Shown: positions 33,924 through 44,432, numbered from the stretch's first letter. The stretch is 64,000 nucleotides of DNA from Actinacidiphila yanglinensis (GCF_900107965.1 NZ_FNVU01000008.1:124001-188000), one strand, 5' to 3'. Program-made: numbers and translations. Notes: generated by a model not told the origin, from the sequence alone.

Positions 33924-35245
33924 TTGACGCGCACCACGTCATCGATGTCGACCGCCTCGCCGCCGGTGAAGGCGGTGTTGGCGGCGAGCCCGACCGCCAG
34001 CGCGAGGGCGCCGTCCACGTGGCCGGCGATCGGCGCTCCCCCGGCGGCCTCGCCGGCCGCCTCGCCGTCGAAGAGTGCCCGCATCATCCGGGCGTCCCCG
34101 CCGCCGTGCCCGGCATGGTCGAACTCCGGGATCTCCACCTCGCGCGGTGGCTGCCACAGCGGCCGGACGAGGATGCGCGCACCGCCGGCGTTCTCCAGCG
34201 CGGTGTCCCCGTGGACGGCGCCCTTGGCGGAGGTGAGTCCGGCCCGCGGCCGCTGCCACGCGCTCTCCTCGACCTCCAGCTCCAGCCGGCCGCCGGTGCC
34301 GTTGAACATCACCCGGTAGCCCTCCCACGGGGAGTAGGCGGTGAGGTGGTACGACATGCTCGCGCCCGTCGCGTAACGGACCAGGACCGCCATGTCGTCC
34401 TCGATGGTGATGCCGTCGCCGAAGACGTTCCGGTCGCGGTGGTAGCCGTCCTCCCGCTCGGCCTCCAGGTACAGGGCGCGCAGGCCCTCGTTGTCCTCCA
34501 GGTGCAGCGCGAAGGGGTCGGCCGCGGCGGCGGGCGACCCGTGGGCACGGTCGTAGTCACGGCGGTAGCCGGTGCGCTCGCCGTTCGCACGGCCGTAGAA
34601 GCCGAGCCGGCCCAGGGCGAAGACCCGCTCGGGGCGGGCACCCAGCCACCAGTTGACGAGGTCGAAGTGATGGCCGGCCTTGTGCACCATGAGGCCCCCG
34701 CTGTTGGCCTTCTCCCGGTGCCAGCGGCGGAAGTAGTCGGCGCCGTGGCGCACGTCAAGCAGCCACTCGAAGTGCACGGACAGCACGTCGCCGATGGCGC
34801 CGCCGTGAAGTTCCCTGCGGACCAGCTCGTGCACGGGGTTGAAGCGGTAGTTGAAGGCCACCGACAGGTCGCCGGCGGTCTCCTCAACGGTGTCCAGGAT
34901 GCGGCGGCAGCGCTCCGCGTCGGTGGTCATGGGTTTCTCGCTCACGACCCGGCAGCCTGCCCGCAGTGCGGGGACGGTGTAGACGTCGTGCAGCGCGTCG
35001 ACGGTGGTGACGACGACGGTGTCGACCCGCTCGGAGCGGAGCAGGTCCGCGAAGTCCTCCGGGCCTCCGGTGCGTGCCGGCCGCCGCCCGGCGGCGGCCA
35101 GCAAGCGGTTGTGGTGGGCCATCCGCACCCGGTTGGGGTCGCAGAACGCGGCGACCTCGATGTGCTCGCGGCGGGCGAGCCCCTCGGTGAACAGCTGTGC
35201 GCGACTTCCGGTGCCGACGATGGCGACACGTGCCTTGGTGGTCAT
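33920..35245 (-). CDS. Gfo/Idh/MocA family oxidoreductase (third, long form)
   Basis: A 441-aa member, longer than the roughly 330-aa norm. Seen: Rossmann VAIVGTGSRAQLFTEG, the SEKPMTTD motif, NYRFNP, and HKAGHHFDLVNWW in the catalytic domain. Extra length is in the C-terminal half. It should oxidise or isomerise a sugar or sugar acid using NAD(P). ATG has AAGGGAG upstream; a LacI-type operator sits 27 bp before the start. It is coupled to the following lacI. Confidence 0.9.
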   Translation of the reverse strand: MTTKARVAIVGTGSRAQLFTEGLARREHIEVAAFCDPNRVRMAHHNRLLAAAGRRPARTGGPEDFADLLRSERVDTVVVTTVDALHDVYTVPALRAGCRVVSEKPMTTDAERCRRILDTVEETAGDLSVAFNYRFNPVHELVRRELHGGAIGDVLSVHFEWLLDVRHGADYFRRWHREKANSGGLMVHKAGHHFDLVNWWLGARPERVFALGRLGFYGRANGERTGYRRDYDRAHGSPAAAADPFALHLEDNEGLRALYLEAEREDGYHRDRNVFGDGITIEDDMAVLVRYATGASMSYHLTAYSPWEGYRVMFNGTGGRLELEVEESAWQRPRAGLTSAKGAVHGDTALENAGGARILVRPLWQPPREVEIPEFDHAGHGGGDARMMRALFDGEAAGEAAGGAPIAGHVDGALALAVGLAANTAFTGGEAVDIDDVVRVK

Positions 35246-35271
35246 CGCTCACTCCCTTCGTGGTGCAACCC

Positions 35272-35287
35272 TTGCATGCGCTTGCAA
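35272..35287. promoter_or_regulatory. LacI-type operator
   Basis: TTGCATGCGCTTGCAA is a near-perfect palindrome (7 of 8 arm pairs) with the central CG typical of LacI-family sites, 27 bp upstream of the oxidoreductase-lacI unit. It differs from the GTTGGAC sites at 31.2 kb, consistent with two separate regulators. Confidence 0.75.
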
Positions 35288-35460
35288 AGCGGGTCAAGAG
35301 GTTGTACCGGAGTGCGTACGTGGTGGTCTGGGCGTGACAGGCCCGCGCGGGGCGATGTCAACGGGAGTACAGGCGTGGGTTTTTGACAGCGCGTGCAGCA
35401 TTCGTCATCCGTCGTCGCGTGGTCCGGCGCGTGGGCACACCCGGAGAGCCCCCACGAGGT

Positions 35461-36366
35461 CTACGCGCCGAACTCCCCCGCGGGCGGGGGCCCGGCCGGA
35501 CGGATCGTCTCCGGCCGCTGGTGCGCGGTCCGGTACTCCGTCGGGCGCAGCCCCTTCAACTGCCGGAAACGGCGGTTGAAGTGGGAGAGGTTGCGGTACC
35601 CGCTGCGCGCGGCGACCTCGGTGACCGGCAGCCCGGTCCCTGCCAGCAGCGAGCAGGCGGTCTCCACCCGCAGCTGGTTGACGTAGTCGGTGAAGGTGCG
35701 GCCCATGGCGCCGCGGAAGAAGCGGCTGAAGGACGTCGGCGACATGGGCACCAGCGCCGCCACCTCCGCCTGGTCCACCGGCTCGGTGTGGGTCTGCTGG
35801 AGGTGGCGGCACACGGCGTCCACCCGGTCGCGCACGACGCTGCCCGGGGCTGGCGTGTAGCCGGGCCCGGTGATCTGGGTGCTCTCGACGCCGGTGGCCA
35901 GCCGGCACAGCACGTCGAGCAGCGCGACGGTCTGCGCCGCCGGATCGAGGTGGGGCAGCTCGGCCACGCGGGCCCGCACGCCGCCGGGGACCCGCGCGAA
36001 GCGCAGCCCGCGGGCGGACCGCGCCAGCAGGCCGTCGAGCGCGCGGAACTGGGGCAGCGCGAAGAACCCCGGCCCGAGGAAGTCGTGGCGGAACTGCGTG
36101 ACGGCCGCCTCGGCCACCCCCTCGGTGGGCTCGGAGGTGAAGGTGTGCGGCAGGTTCGGGCCGAGCAGCACCAGGTCCCCGGGGCGGTAGCGCTCCACGG
36201 TGCTGCCCGCGTAACGGGTGCCGTCGCCCTCGGTGATGAGCGTGAGCTCGTACTCCTCGTGGTAGTGCCAGGCGAAGTCGAACGCGCGCTGACGGCGCAC
36301 GAAGCAGACCAGGGTGGTCCCGCCCGGGGCGCCCGGCTGCTCGTAGCGCGGCTTCACGCGGGTCAT
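35461..36366 (-). CDS. AraC-family regulator with cupin sensor domain
   Basis: A 301-aa regulator: N-terminal cupin-like sensor (WHYHEEYELTLI, then the GDLVLLGPNLPHTF strand) and a C-terminal AraC double helix-turn-helix (MSPTSFSRFFRGAMGRTFTDY; TEVAARSGYRNLSHFNRRFRQ). It likely senses a sugar and activates catabolic genes nearby. ATG 36366 begins before the cupin; a longer start upstream is possible and no strong ribosome-binding site is visible. Confidence 0.9.
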   Translation of the reverse strand: MTRVKPRYEQPGAPGGTTLVCFVRRQRAFDFAWHYHEEYELTLITEGDGTRYAGSTVERYRPGDLVLLGPNLPHTFTSEPTEGVAEAAVTQFRHDFLGPGFFALPQFRALDGLLARSARGLRFARVPGGVRARVAELPHLDPAAQTVALLDVLCRLATGVESTQITGPGYTPAPGSVVRDRVDAVCRHLQQTHTEPVDQAEVAALVPMSPTSFSRFFRGAMGRTFTDYVNQLRVETACSLLAGTGLPVTEVAARSGYRNLSHFNRRFRQLKGLRPTEYRTAHQRPETIRPAGPPPAGEFGA

Positions 36367-36435
36367 CGTAGTGCGGCCGTACGGTCCGGGACCTGGCCCC
36401 GCCACGCAGCCTTCCGACCGGCGCCTCGGGGCGGG

Positions 36436-38088
36436 TCAGCGCCGGGCGGCGAGGCGGAGCAGTTCGCGCTCGGCCGGCCCGCTCCAGTTGCCGTCCTCCA
36501 GCAGTGGGCCGATGCCGGGATGGCGGGCGACCAGCGCGGCGAGGTCGAGCAACGGGAGGTCGTCGAGCGCCGGGTAGACGACGACCTTGCCGGGGATCGC
36601 GCGGTCGCGTACGGCGTCGAGCGCGTCGAGGGCGCCCGCCATCCCGCTGACCGCGCCGACCGGGAGGTTCGTGTCGAGCCGGCCGGCGGCCACCTCGGCC
36701 AGCACCGCGCGCATGTCCCCCACCGCGCTGCCCGAGGTGCCGGTGAGGTGGAGCCGCTTCGCCGCGTAGGTGTCCAGGTCGACGGGGACGTCCTCGGCGA
36801 TGCCCGCGAACACGTCGATGACCCCGCCCTCGGCGGCGTCCTCGATCGCGGTCCCGATCAGGCCGGGGACCGGAGCCATCAGGAAGCAGTGGTCGACGGG
36901 GCCGCGCGGACGCTCGGTGCGCGGGTCGAACAGGCGGACCTCGACGCCGTGTTCGGCCGCGGCGCGGGCCACCCGCCGGCGCAGGGCCGCGGCGCGCGCG
37001 GGATTGCGCACGGCGCCCTCGACCAAGGCGGCCGGCCCCGACCCGGCGACCGCGGGCCGGGAGGCGAGGATCGCGCGGACCATCGTCATCACGCCCATCG
37101 GGCCGCCCGCGCCCACGACGGTGACGTGGGCGCCCTCGCGCGGCGTGCCGGTGGCGGGGATCCCTGCCAGGGCGTCGGCGAGGTCGTCGGAGGTGGTCGC
37201 GGCGATCCGCAGGCCGCCGTAGTGCACCCGCCCGACCGACAGGTCGACGGGGCGCCCGAACCGGCGCCCGCCGGTCGCGACCAGCACCAGGCCGCCGTTC
37301 GCCATCAGGGGCATCAACCGCTCCAACTCGGCGGCGTCGGACCCGTGGTAGAGGAGGTCATCCACCGAGCGCGGGGCGAGCGCGGCGGGGTCCACCGCGG
37401 TCATGCCCGGGTGCGGAGTCGTGCACAGCACGCGGCCGCTCGCGGACAGGTCGAGCCCGCCCGCGTCACCCGCGCCGGCGACCAGGACCGTGCCGCCGGA
37501 CCGCAGCCGGCGGCGCTCGCGCGCGGCGAAGGCGTGCTCCACGCACGCCCAGGGCTCGACCAGGGCCAGTTGGCTCGCGGCGGCCGTCCCGGGAGCCGGC
37601 AGCAGGTGGCTCCGGCCCTCGGCGGCGAGCACCACCCGCTCGTCGAGCAGCACGTACTGCTGCAGCCCTCCCTCGAAGTTGTAGCCGAACGCGCCGTTGG
37701 AGTGCGCTGTGGGGAGGTCCCGGAAGTCCGGCTGCACGACGTACCGTCCGCCGACGACCGCGCCCGTCACCGCACTTCCGACCGCGACCACCCGCAGCAC
37801 GGCCTCGTGCCCCGGCACCGCGGGAAGCCGCCCGGGCACGTAGGACGGGACGTCCCGCAGCCACGCGTCGCGCAGGACCGGCCCCTTGCGCACGTGCTGC
37901 TCGAACTGCCGGCGCAGTTTGACGTCCGACCAGCACAGCCCGACGCACTCCACCCGGCCGAGGATCTGGTGCTCCCCCGGCACCGGAACGGGCTTGTCCC
38001 GGACCAGGAACGGTTCGCCGCCCGCCAGTTGCACGGCGCTCTGGGTCGGTGGCGTCACGTCGTCGTGCGTTCGCGCTGCCGGATTCAC
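36436..38088 (-). CDS. Zinc-type medium-chain dehydrogenase, unusually long
   Basis: A 550-aa MDR-superfamily protein. The N-terminal GroES-like domain has the zinc-ligand patterns VGLCWSDVK and VPGHEAV; the Cys4 structural zinc lobe is missing. Two nucleotide-fold-like patches follow: VLVAGAGDAGG and then VTVVGAGGPMGVMTM. This resembles the sorbose-1-phosphate-reductase branch but is over 100 residues longer than most MDR enzymes (about 350-420). Substrate unknown, probably a polyol or sugar phosphate. The GTG start overlaps the kinase stop (GTGA at 38085-38088). Confidence 0.8.
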   Translation of the reverse strand: MNPAARTHDDVTPPTQSAVQLAGGEPFLVRDKPVPVPGEHQILGRVECVGLCWSDVKLRRQFEQHVRKGPVLRDAWLRDVPSYVPGRLPAVPGHEAVLRVVAVGSAVTGAVVGGRYVVQPDFRDLPTAHSNGAFGYNFEGGLQQYVLLDERVVLAAEGRSHLLPAPGTAAASQLALVEPWACVEHAFAARERRRLRSGGTVLVAGAGDAGGLDLSASGRVLCTTPHPGMTAVDPAALAPRSVDDLLYHGSDAAELERLMPLMANGGLVLVATGGRRFGRPVDLSVGRVHYGGLRIAATTSDDLADALAGIPATGTPREGAHVTVVGAGGPMGVMTMVRAILASRPAVAGSGPAALVEGAVRNPARAAALRRRVARAAAEHGVEVRLFDPRTERPRGPVDHCFLMAPVPGLIGTAIEDAAEGGVIDVFAGIAEDVPVDLDTYAAKRLHLTGTSGSAVGDMRAVLAEVAAGRLDTNLPVGAVSGMAGALDALDAVRDRAIPGKVVVYPALDDLPLLDLAALVARHPGIGPLLEDGNWSGPAERELLRLAARR

Positions 38089-38636
38089 GGGGCGGGCACC
38101 TCCGAGGGGTCGGCCGGGGTGAGGGTGGACAGCCAGGCGGCCGCGTCGCGGGGGTGGGCGAAGCGGAGGACGTCGAGTGGGGCGAAGCGGGGGTCGCGGA
38201 CGCGGCGCGCGACCTCGCGGCGGCGGGCGCCGTGCTGGGACCAGGCCCACCAGGCCGGGTGCTCCCGGCTCAGCCAGCCCGCCCACGTCTCCCGGTTGCC
38301 GCCGAAGAGGACCTCGCGGGTGACGGTGCGGCGCACGGACCGGCGCAGGACGCGGGGCATGACGACCCGCTTGGGATAGTCCAGCCAGATCACGGTGCCG
38401 GCCCGTTCCCAGAGCAGGTCGCGGACCTCCGGGTAGCCGAGCGAGTCGATGATCCAGCGGGGCCCGCCGGCGAGTCGTGCCACGTCCTCGGTCAGGCGGG
38501 TGCTGACCGACCAGCCGGGGCCGTCGAAGTACAGCGCGTCCATCTCGTGGTACGGCACGCCGAGGAGGCCGCCGAGGGCCCGCGCGAGCGTGGACTTGCC
38601 CGCACCGGTGACGCCCACCACCAGGATCCGTTCCAC
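38085..38636 (-). CDS. P-loop kinase, adenylate-kinase/FlaR-like
   Basis: A 183-aa small NTPase. Walker A GVTGAGKST is at residues 8-16, then HEMDALYFDGPGW and WIIDSLGYPEVRD, the pattern of topology-modulation (FlaR)-like and adenylate/shikimate-type kinases. Substrate not known. GTG start; the downstream dehydrogenase is coupled by GTGA overlap, so the two may act together, for example phosphorylating and then oxidising a small molecule (speculative). Confidence 0.85.
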   Translation of the reverse strand: MERILVVGVTGAGKSTLARALGGLLGVPYHEMDALYFDGPGWSVSTRLTEDVARLAGGPRWIIDSLGYPEVRDLLWERAGTVIWLDYPKRVVMPRVLRRSVRRTVTREVLFGGNRETWAGWLSREHPAWWAWSQHGARRREVARRVRDPRFAPLDVLRFAHPRDAAAWLSTLTPADPSEVPAP

Positions 38637-38758
38637 GCGTGCACCCTATTCCCCGCGTGTCAGGGCCCCTTGCGGGTCCCCGGCCGCATCGCGGGGATCC
38701 GCGTCCGACTGGCGAGACCGCTCGCTGCCGGCGCGGCGCCCGATGCGATGATCCGCTC

Positions 38759-39301
38759 ATGGACAGTGGAGTACTGGCAGGTCAGGACCGTACGGAGGGG
38801 GCGCCGCCGGCCGGCGACGGGGCGCGATGGGCGCTGCGTCCGGCGACGGGCGCCGACCTCGAACCGCTCGTGGAGCTGCGGGCGGTGGTGCTGCGCGCGG
38901 ATCTGGAACGGCTCGGCCGGTACGACGCGCACCGGGTGCGACAGCGGCTGCGGGACACCTTCTCCGCGCAGTACACGTCGATCGTCGACGTGGACGGTGA
39001 GCTCGCCGGCTCCGTCACGGTCCGGCCCGGCGACGAGGGGCTGCTGCTGGAGCACTTCTACCTCGCCCCCCGGCACCAGGGCCGCGGGCTGGGCTCGGCC
39101 GTGCTGCGCGAGGTGCTCGGGCGCGCCGACGCGCAGGGCGCGGTGGTACGCCTGAACGTCCTGCAGGGCAGCGCCGCCCGCCGGCTCTACGAGCGGCACG
39201 GTTTCGGCCTGGAGCGCGAGGACCCGGTCGACGTCTTCATGGTGCGGCAGCCGGCGCCGGCGGAGGGGCCGAGCGCCGGGGGCCGACCGGCGACGGTGTG
39301 A
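38759..39301 (+). CDS. GNAT N-acetyltransferase
   Basis: A 180-aa GCN5-related acetyltransferase. Seen: the acetyl-CoA loop APRHQGRGLGSAV (R/QxxGxG/A) and the late Asn/Tyr region LNVLQGSAARRLYERHGF. ATG 38759 was chosen; about 25 residues precede the domain. Acceptor unknown. It is divergent from the kinase gene. Confidence 0.87.
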   Translation: MDSGVLAGQDRTEGAPPAGDGARWALRPATGADLEPLVELRAVVLRADLERLGRYDAHRVRQRLRDTFSAQYTSIVDVDGELAGSVTVRPGDEGLLLEHFYLAPRHQGRGLGSAVLREVLGRADAQGAVVRLNVLQGSAARRLYERHGFGLEREDPVDVFMVRQPAPAEGPSAGGRPATV

Positions 39302-39326
39302 CCCTCCTCATGCGCTGATCCGCGGA

Positions 39327-40250
39327 TCAGCTCTCCGCGCCGGGCCGGGCGTGCTCGGCGGCGGCCCGCAGGGCGTCCAGCAGCGGGCGGATCAGCGGGT
39401 GCTCCTCCGCCCCGCGCCGTACGGCCGCGAAGACGCGACGGGTGGCGGGGCTGCCGGCCACCGGCCGGATCACCACGTCCGGCAGGTGCACGCCGCGCAG
39501 CGCCGAGCGCGGCACCAGCGCGACGCCCGCCCCCGCACCGGCCAGGGCGGCCACCGCCCTGAAGTCGTCGGAGGAGTGCGTCACCCGGGGCTGGAACCCG
39601 GCCAGTTCGCAGGCCAGCGTCACCACGTCGTGGCAGGGGTTGCCCGGGTAGGGGCTGATCCAGGGCTCGTCCGCCAGGTCCTCGACCCGTACCCGCTCGC
39701 AGTGGCCCAGCCGGTGGCCGCGCGGCAGCACCGCGTCGAAGGGCTCGGCGTACAGGGCGACCCGGGACAGCCGCCGGTCGTCGTCGCGCGGCGCCCCGCG
39801 GTACTCCACCGCCACGGCCAGGTCCGCGTGCCCGTCCAGCACCATGGTCAGGCTCTCGTCGCCCTCGGCGTCGCGCACCCGGACCCGGATGCCGGGGGAC
39901 GACGCGGCCAGGGCGGCCATCGCGCGGGCCAGCACCGTGGTGATCCCTGTGGCGAAGGACACCACGGTGACCACGCCCGCCTCTCCCCCGGCGTACGCGG
40001 CGAGCTCCGCCTCGGCCCGTTCCAGCTGGGCGAGGACGGTGCTGCTGTGCGCGACCAGGATCTCCCCGGCCGCGGTCAGCTGGACCCCGCGCCCGTCGCG
40101 GACCAGCAGCTGGTGCCCGACCTCGGCCTCCAGCGCCGCGAGTTGCTGGGAGACGGCCGAGGGGGTGAGGTACAGCGCGGCCGCCGCGGCGGTCACCGTA
40201 CGGTGGTCCGCCACGGCCCGCAGGGTGCGCAGTCGCCGGGTGTCGATCAC
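39327..40250 (-). CDS. LysR-family regulator
   Basis: A 307-aa LysR-type regulator. N-terminal winged helix-turn-helix (HRTVTAAAAALYLTPSAVSQ, residues 16-35), then the periplasmic-binding-type effector domain. GTG start only 4 bp after the kbl stop, on the same strand, so it is co-transcribed with threonine-degradation genes and is a likely regulator of them, although LysR regulators are more often divergent from their targets. Confidence 0.92.
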   Translation of the reverse strand: MIDTRRLRTLRAVADHRTVTAAAAALYLTPSAVSQQLAALEAEVGHQLLVRDGRGVQLTAAGEILVAHSSTVLAQLERAEAELAAYAGGEAGVVTVVSFATGITTVLARAMAALAASSPGIRVRVRDAEGDESLTMVLDGHADLAVAVEYRGAPRDDDRRLSRVALYAEPFDAVLPRGHRLGHCERVRVEDLADEPWISPYPGNPCHDVVTLACELAGFQPRVTHSSDDFRAVAALAGAGAGVALVPRSALRGVHLPDVVIRPVAGSPATRRVFAAVRRGAEEHPLIRPLLDALRAAAEHARPGAES

Positions 40251-40254
40251 CCGG

Positions 40255-41466
<1,212 letters not shown>

Positions 41467-41518
41467 CGGGTGGCTCTCCTTGAGGGGTGGGCGGGTGCGG
41501 TGCAACCGGGGACCGCGC

Positions 41519-41536
41519 GGGGCGGGGCGGGGCGGG
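41519..41536 (+). other. G-quadruplex-type motif between tdh and kbl
   Basis: (GGGGC)3GGG on the + strand, in the 184-bp gap between the leftward tdh and kbl genes. As at 30.1 kb, the G-rich strand is the template strand. Confidence 0.65.
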
Positions 41537-41650
41537 TCTACGGGAACGGGTCAGCGCGAACGAGTCGGCGGGGCCGGGGCTCCGCGGGGGCCACGGGCCT
41601 GGTCCGTGCGGCCTCTTCTGCGGGCGCCGGGGCGGACCGGGGGGCGGTGG

Positions 41651-42679
41651 TCAGGCCGTCCAGTCGAGGATGACCTTGCCGCACCGTCCGCCGGCCGCCT
41701 CGTCGAACGCCTCGTCGAAGTCCCGGTAGGAGTAGCGGCCGGTGATCACCGGGCTGAGGTCCAGGCCGCCTTCGAGCAGCACGGACATGGCGTACCAGGT
41801 CTCGTACATCTCCCGGCCGTAGATCCCCTTCAGGGTGATCATGGAGGTGACGATGCGGGCGAAGTCCACCGCGAACTCCTCGGTCGGCAGGCCGAGCAGG
41901 GCGATCTTGCCGCCGTGGGTCATGTTGGCGACCATCTCGCGCAGCGCCTCGGGGCGGCCCGACATCTCCAGGCCGACGTCGAACCCCTCGCGCAGCCCCA
42001 GGGAGCGCTGGCCGTCCTCGATGGTGGAGGTGCGGACGTCGAGGGCGAGGCTGACCCCGACCCGCTCGGCCAGTTCCAGCCGGTACGGGCTGACGTCGGT
42101 GATCATCACGTTGCGCGCGCCGGCGTGCCGGGCGACCGCCGCGGCCATGATCCCGATCGGGCCGGCCCCAGTGATCAGGACGTCCTCGCCGACCAGCGGG
42201 AAGGACAGCGCGGTGTGCACGGCGTTGCCGAACGGGTCGAAGATCGCGGCGACGTCCGGGTCGACCGGAACCCGGTGCACCCACACGTTGGCAGCGGGCA
42301 GCGTCACGTACTCGGCGAACGCGCCGTCCCGGCCGATGCCCAGGCCGACGGTGCTGCGGCAGAGGTGGCGGCGGCCGGCCAGGCAGTTGCGGCAGGTACC
42401 GCAGACCAGGTGGCCCTCGCCGCTGACCTGGTCGCCCGGGGCGATGCCGGTCACGCCGGGCGCCACGTCGACGACCTCGCCGACGAACTCGTGGCCGAGC
42501 ACCAGCGGGGTGCGCACCGCCTGCTGCGCCCAGCCGTCGTACGCCCGGATGTGTAGGTCGGTGCCGCAGATGCCGGTGCGCAGCACCTTGATCAGCACCT
42601 CGTCGGGGCCGAGCGCCGGCTCGGGCACGTCCGTCAGCCACAGGCCGGGCTCCGCCTTCGCTTTCACAAGTGCCTTCAC
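41651..42679 (-). CDS. tdh: L-threonine 3-dehydrogenase
   Basis: A 342-aa zinc MDR dehydrogenase that oxidises L-threonine with NAD+ to 2-amino-3-oxobutyrate. Seen: catalytic zinc GICGTDLHI and GHEFVGEV, the four-Cys structural zinc lobe (CGTCRNCLAGRRHLC), the NAD loop GAGPIGIMAA, and FDPFGNAVHTALSF, typical of Tdh. Length equals that of the E. coli enzyme within a residue. GTG 42679 has AGGGAG upstream. Together with kbl it degrades threonine to glycine and acetyl-CoA. Confidence 0.96.
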   Translation of the reverse strand: MKALVKAKAEPGLWLTDVPEPALGPDEVLIKVLRTGICGTDLHIRAYDGWAQQAVRTPLVLGHEFVGEVVDVAPGVTGIAPGDQVSGEGHLVCGTCRNCLAGRRHLCRSTVGLGIGRDGAFAEYVTLPAANVWVHRVPVDPDVAAIFDPFGNAVHTALSFPLVGEDVLITGAGPIGIMAAAVARHAGARNVMITDVSPYRLELAERVGVSLALDVRTSTIEDGQRSLGLREGFDVGLEMSGRPEALREMVANMTHGGKIALLGLPTEEFAVDFARIVTSMITLKGIYGREMYETWYAMSVLLEGGLDLSPVITGRYSYRDFDEAFDEAAGGRCGKVILDWTA

Positions 42680-42852
42680 CGGCGTGACTCCCTGAACCTG
42701 GACGGGTCGCCGCGGCACGTTCGCCGCGGCGATCCCACCCTTCCCTCCCGCGCCGCGCCGGTCCATCGAGGGTTTCTTAACCCGCGCCCAAGCTGTGCTT
42801 CATGATCGCGGGGAGGGGTGTCCCGGCCGGACCCGGTGCGCGTCGCGGGCCG

Positions 42853-43254
42853 TCAGGACGTGGACTGCTCCATGTCCCTGATCAGCCTCTGCACGCGGGC
42901 GCCGACCGTGCCGGCCGTCATCAGCGAGGAGCCCACCGCGGTGAGGGGAAGGGCGATGATCAGGGCCGCGACGGGCTTGGGCCAGTCGCGGTCGGCAGCG
43001 CAGGCGACGGCCTTCTCGTGGTCGTCGGAGCCGAAGACGGCACTGGAGTCCTGGTCGTACTGGGCGTGCACGGTGTCCTGGTCGCGGGCGAACGGTGCGG
43101 TGCAGTGCCCGCGGTCGGCGTGGTAGGGCGTGAAGAGCTCGAAGGCCGCGTAGATCCACAGCAGGCCGGCGACCACCAGCAGGCCGGTCCCCCAGGCCCG
43201 TTGACGCTCCGCACCCTCCAGGAAACGGCTCGTGATGACGGCTGGATGTGCCAC
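42853..43254 (-). CDS. Small membrane protein with two helices
   Basis: A 133-aa protein: helix at about residues 22-42 (GLLVVAGLLWIYAAF), an extracytoplasmic loop with two Cys (GHCTAPF, AVACAADRDW) that could form a disulfide, and a second helix near 93-115. It resembles actinomycete hypothetical membrane proteins; no function known. GTG start with AGGGGGAG upstream. Confidence 0.75.
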   Translation of the reverse strand: MAHPAVITSRFLEGAERQRAWGTGLLVVAGLLWIYAAFELFTPYHADRGHCTAPFARDQDTVHAQYDQDSSAVFGSDDHEKAVACAADRDWPKPVAALIIALPLTAVGSSLMTAGTVGARVQRLIRDMEQSTS

Positions 43255-43543
43255 GTTCTCCCCCTGAACACGCTGATGTCTCCCCGCGAGGCGGGCGGGG
43301 CCCGCGCGGACCTGACGTCACCCGGGCCCCCCGCGTGACCGTGCCGGCCGCAAGCGCCACACCCTACCCGGGCGGTCGAAGGACTGCCGGGCGGCAGCGG
43401 CGACGTGGCCGCGAACCGCCAACGTCCGCCGATCGGGCGGGAGTCGACCCGCTGCCCCCGCCGACGGCGCGGTGCAGGGAGGCACGCCGGCCCGCCCGGT
43501 CGGGGAGCGCTTCGACGCGCCCTGATCACGTTACGCTGGCGAA

Positions 43544-44071
43544 ATGCCAGAACTGCGAACCGACCGCCTCCTGCTGCGCGGATGGCGTGACTCCGACCTC
43601 GACCCGTGGGCGGCGATGAACGCCGACCCCGAGGTGCGCGAGTACTTTCCCGAGGTGCTCACGCGCGAGCAGAGCGACACGTCCGCGGCGTTCTTCCGGA
43701 CCGAACTCGACCAGCGGGGCTGGGGCTGGTGGGCGGTGGAACTGACGGCCACCGGTGAGTTCATCGGCTTCGCCGGGCTGGACCCGGTGGACGAGGAGGT
43801 GCCGCTCACCGGCGTCGAGGCGGGCTGGCGGCTCGCCCGGCCGGCCTGGGGCCACGGATACGCCACGGAGGCGGCGCGCGCGGTGACGGCCTACGGCTTC
43901 GACTCCCTGGCGCTGCCGGAGATCCTCGCGATCACGACCACCACCAATCTCCGCTCGCAGGCGGTGATGCGCCGCCTGGGCATGACGCACGACCCCGCGG
44001 ACGACTTCGACGACCCGACCGTCCCCGAGGGCCCGCTGCGCCGCAACGTCGTCTACCGCCTCGCACCCTGA
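43544..44071 (+). CDS. RimJ/RimL-type GNAT acetyltransferase
   Basis: A 175-aa acetyltransferase of the RimJ/RimL/YdaF group: N-terminal LRTDRLLLRGWRDSDLDPW, FIGFAGL, the acetyl-CoA stretch WGHGYATEAARAV, and NLRSQAVMRRLGM. Acceptor could be a protein N-terminus or a small amine; not determinable here. ATG 43544. Confidence 0.92.
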   Translation: MPELRTDRLLLRGWRDSDLDPWAAMNADPEVREYFPEVLTREQSDTSAAFFRTELDQRGWGWWAVELTATGEFIGFAGLDPVDEEVPLTGVEAGWRLARPAWGHGYATEAARAVTAYGFDSLALPEILAITTTTNLRSQAVMRRLGMTHDPADDFDDPTVPEGPLRRNVVYRLAP

Positions 44072-44432
44072 CGCTGCGTCATGTCCGTCCAGCCGCCCGA
44101 ATGGGTGCCTGGCGGCGGGATCCCGCCGTTCGCCCGCTGAACCGGCCGCCGCGGCGCGGATCCCGCGACACGCACGCTGACCTCACCACTCGCGTCGCCG
44201 GAGGCATCGTACGAGCATGCCCGACACGCCGGGACCGGTGTGATCACTGGGGTGCGGGAGTCGTCGAGTGCTTCCAGGTCATTGACAGGCGATCAGGGTC
44301 CGCGTTCTACTCATGCCTCGTGCAGATTGGCAACGTTGTCAGTCAGGTGGGCAGTACGGCGCCGATGCCGATCGAGGACGCCATCCGTCCCTGGCACACC
44401 CATGTGCGAAGCACGTCTCGCGGAGGCAACCG
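44072..44432. promoter_or_regulatory. Upstream region of GH92 gene with candidate promoter and operator
   Basis: About 360 bp with no gene. TTGACA at 44282-44287 with TCTACT 18 nt further (44306-44311) is a candidate promoter. TTGGCAACGTTGTCAG at 44327-44342 has a GGCAAC/GTTGTC inverted core centred on CG, LacI-like, one arm mismatch. GGAGG at 44422-44426 is the ribosome-binding site. Confidence 0.4.

Noticed and set aside
35383..38379. A 998-codon rightward open frame
   Set aside because: It runs antisense through AraC and dehydrogenase genes that have clear motifs, and its product is low-complexity.
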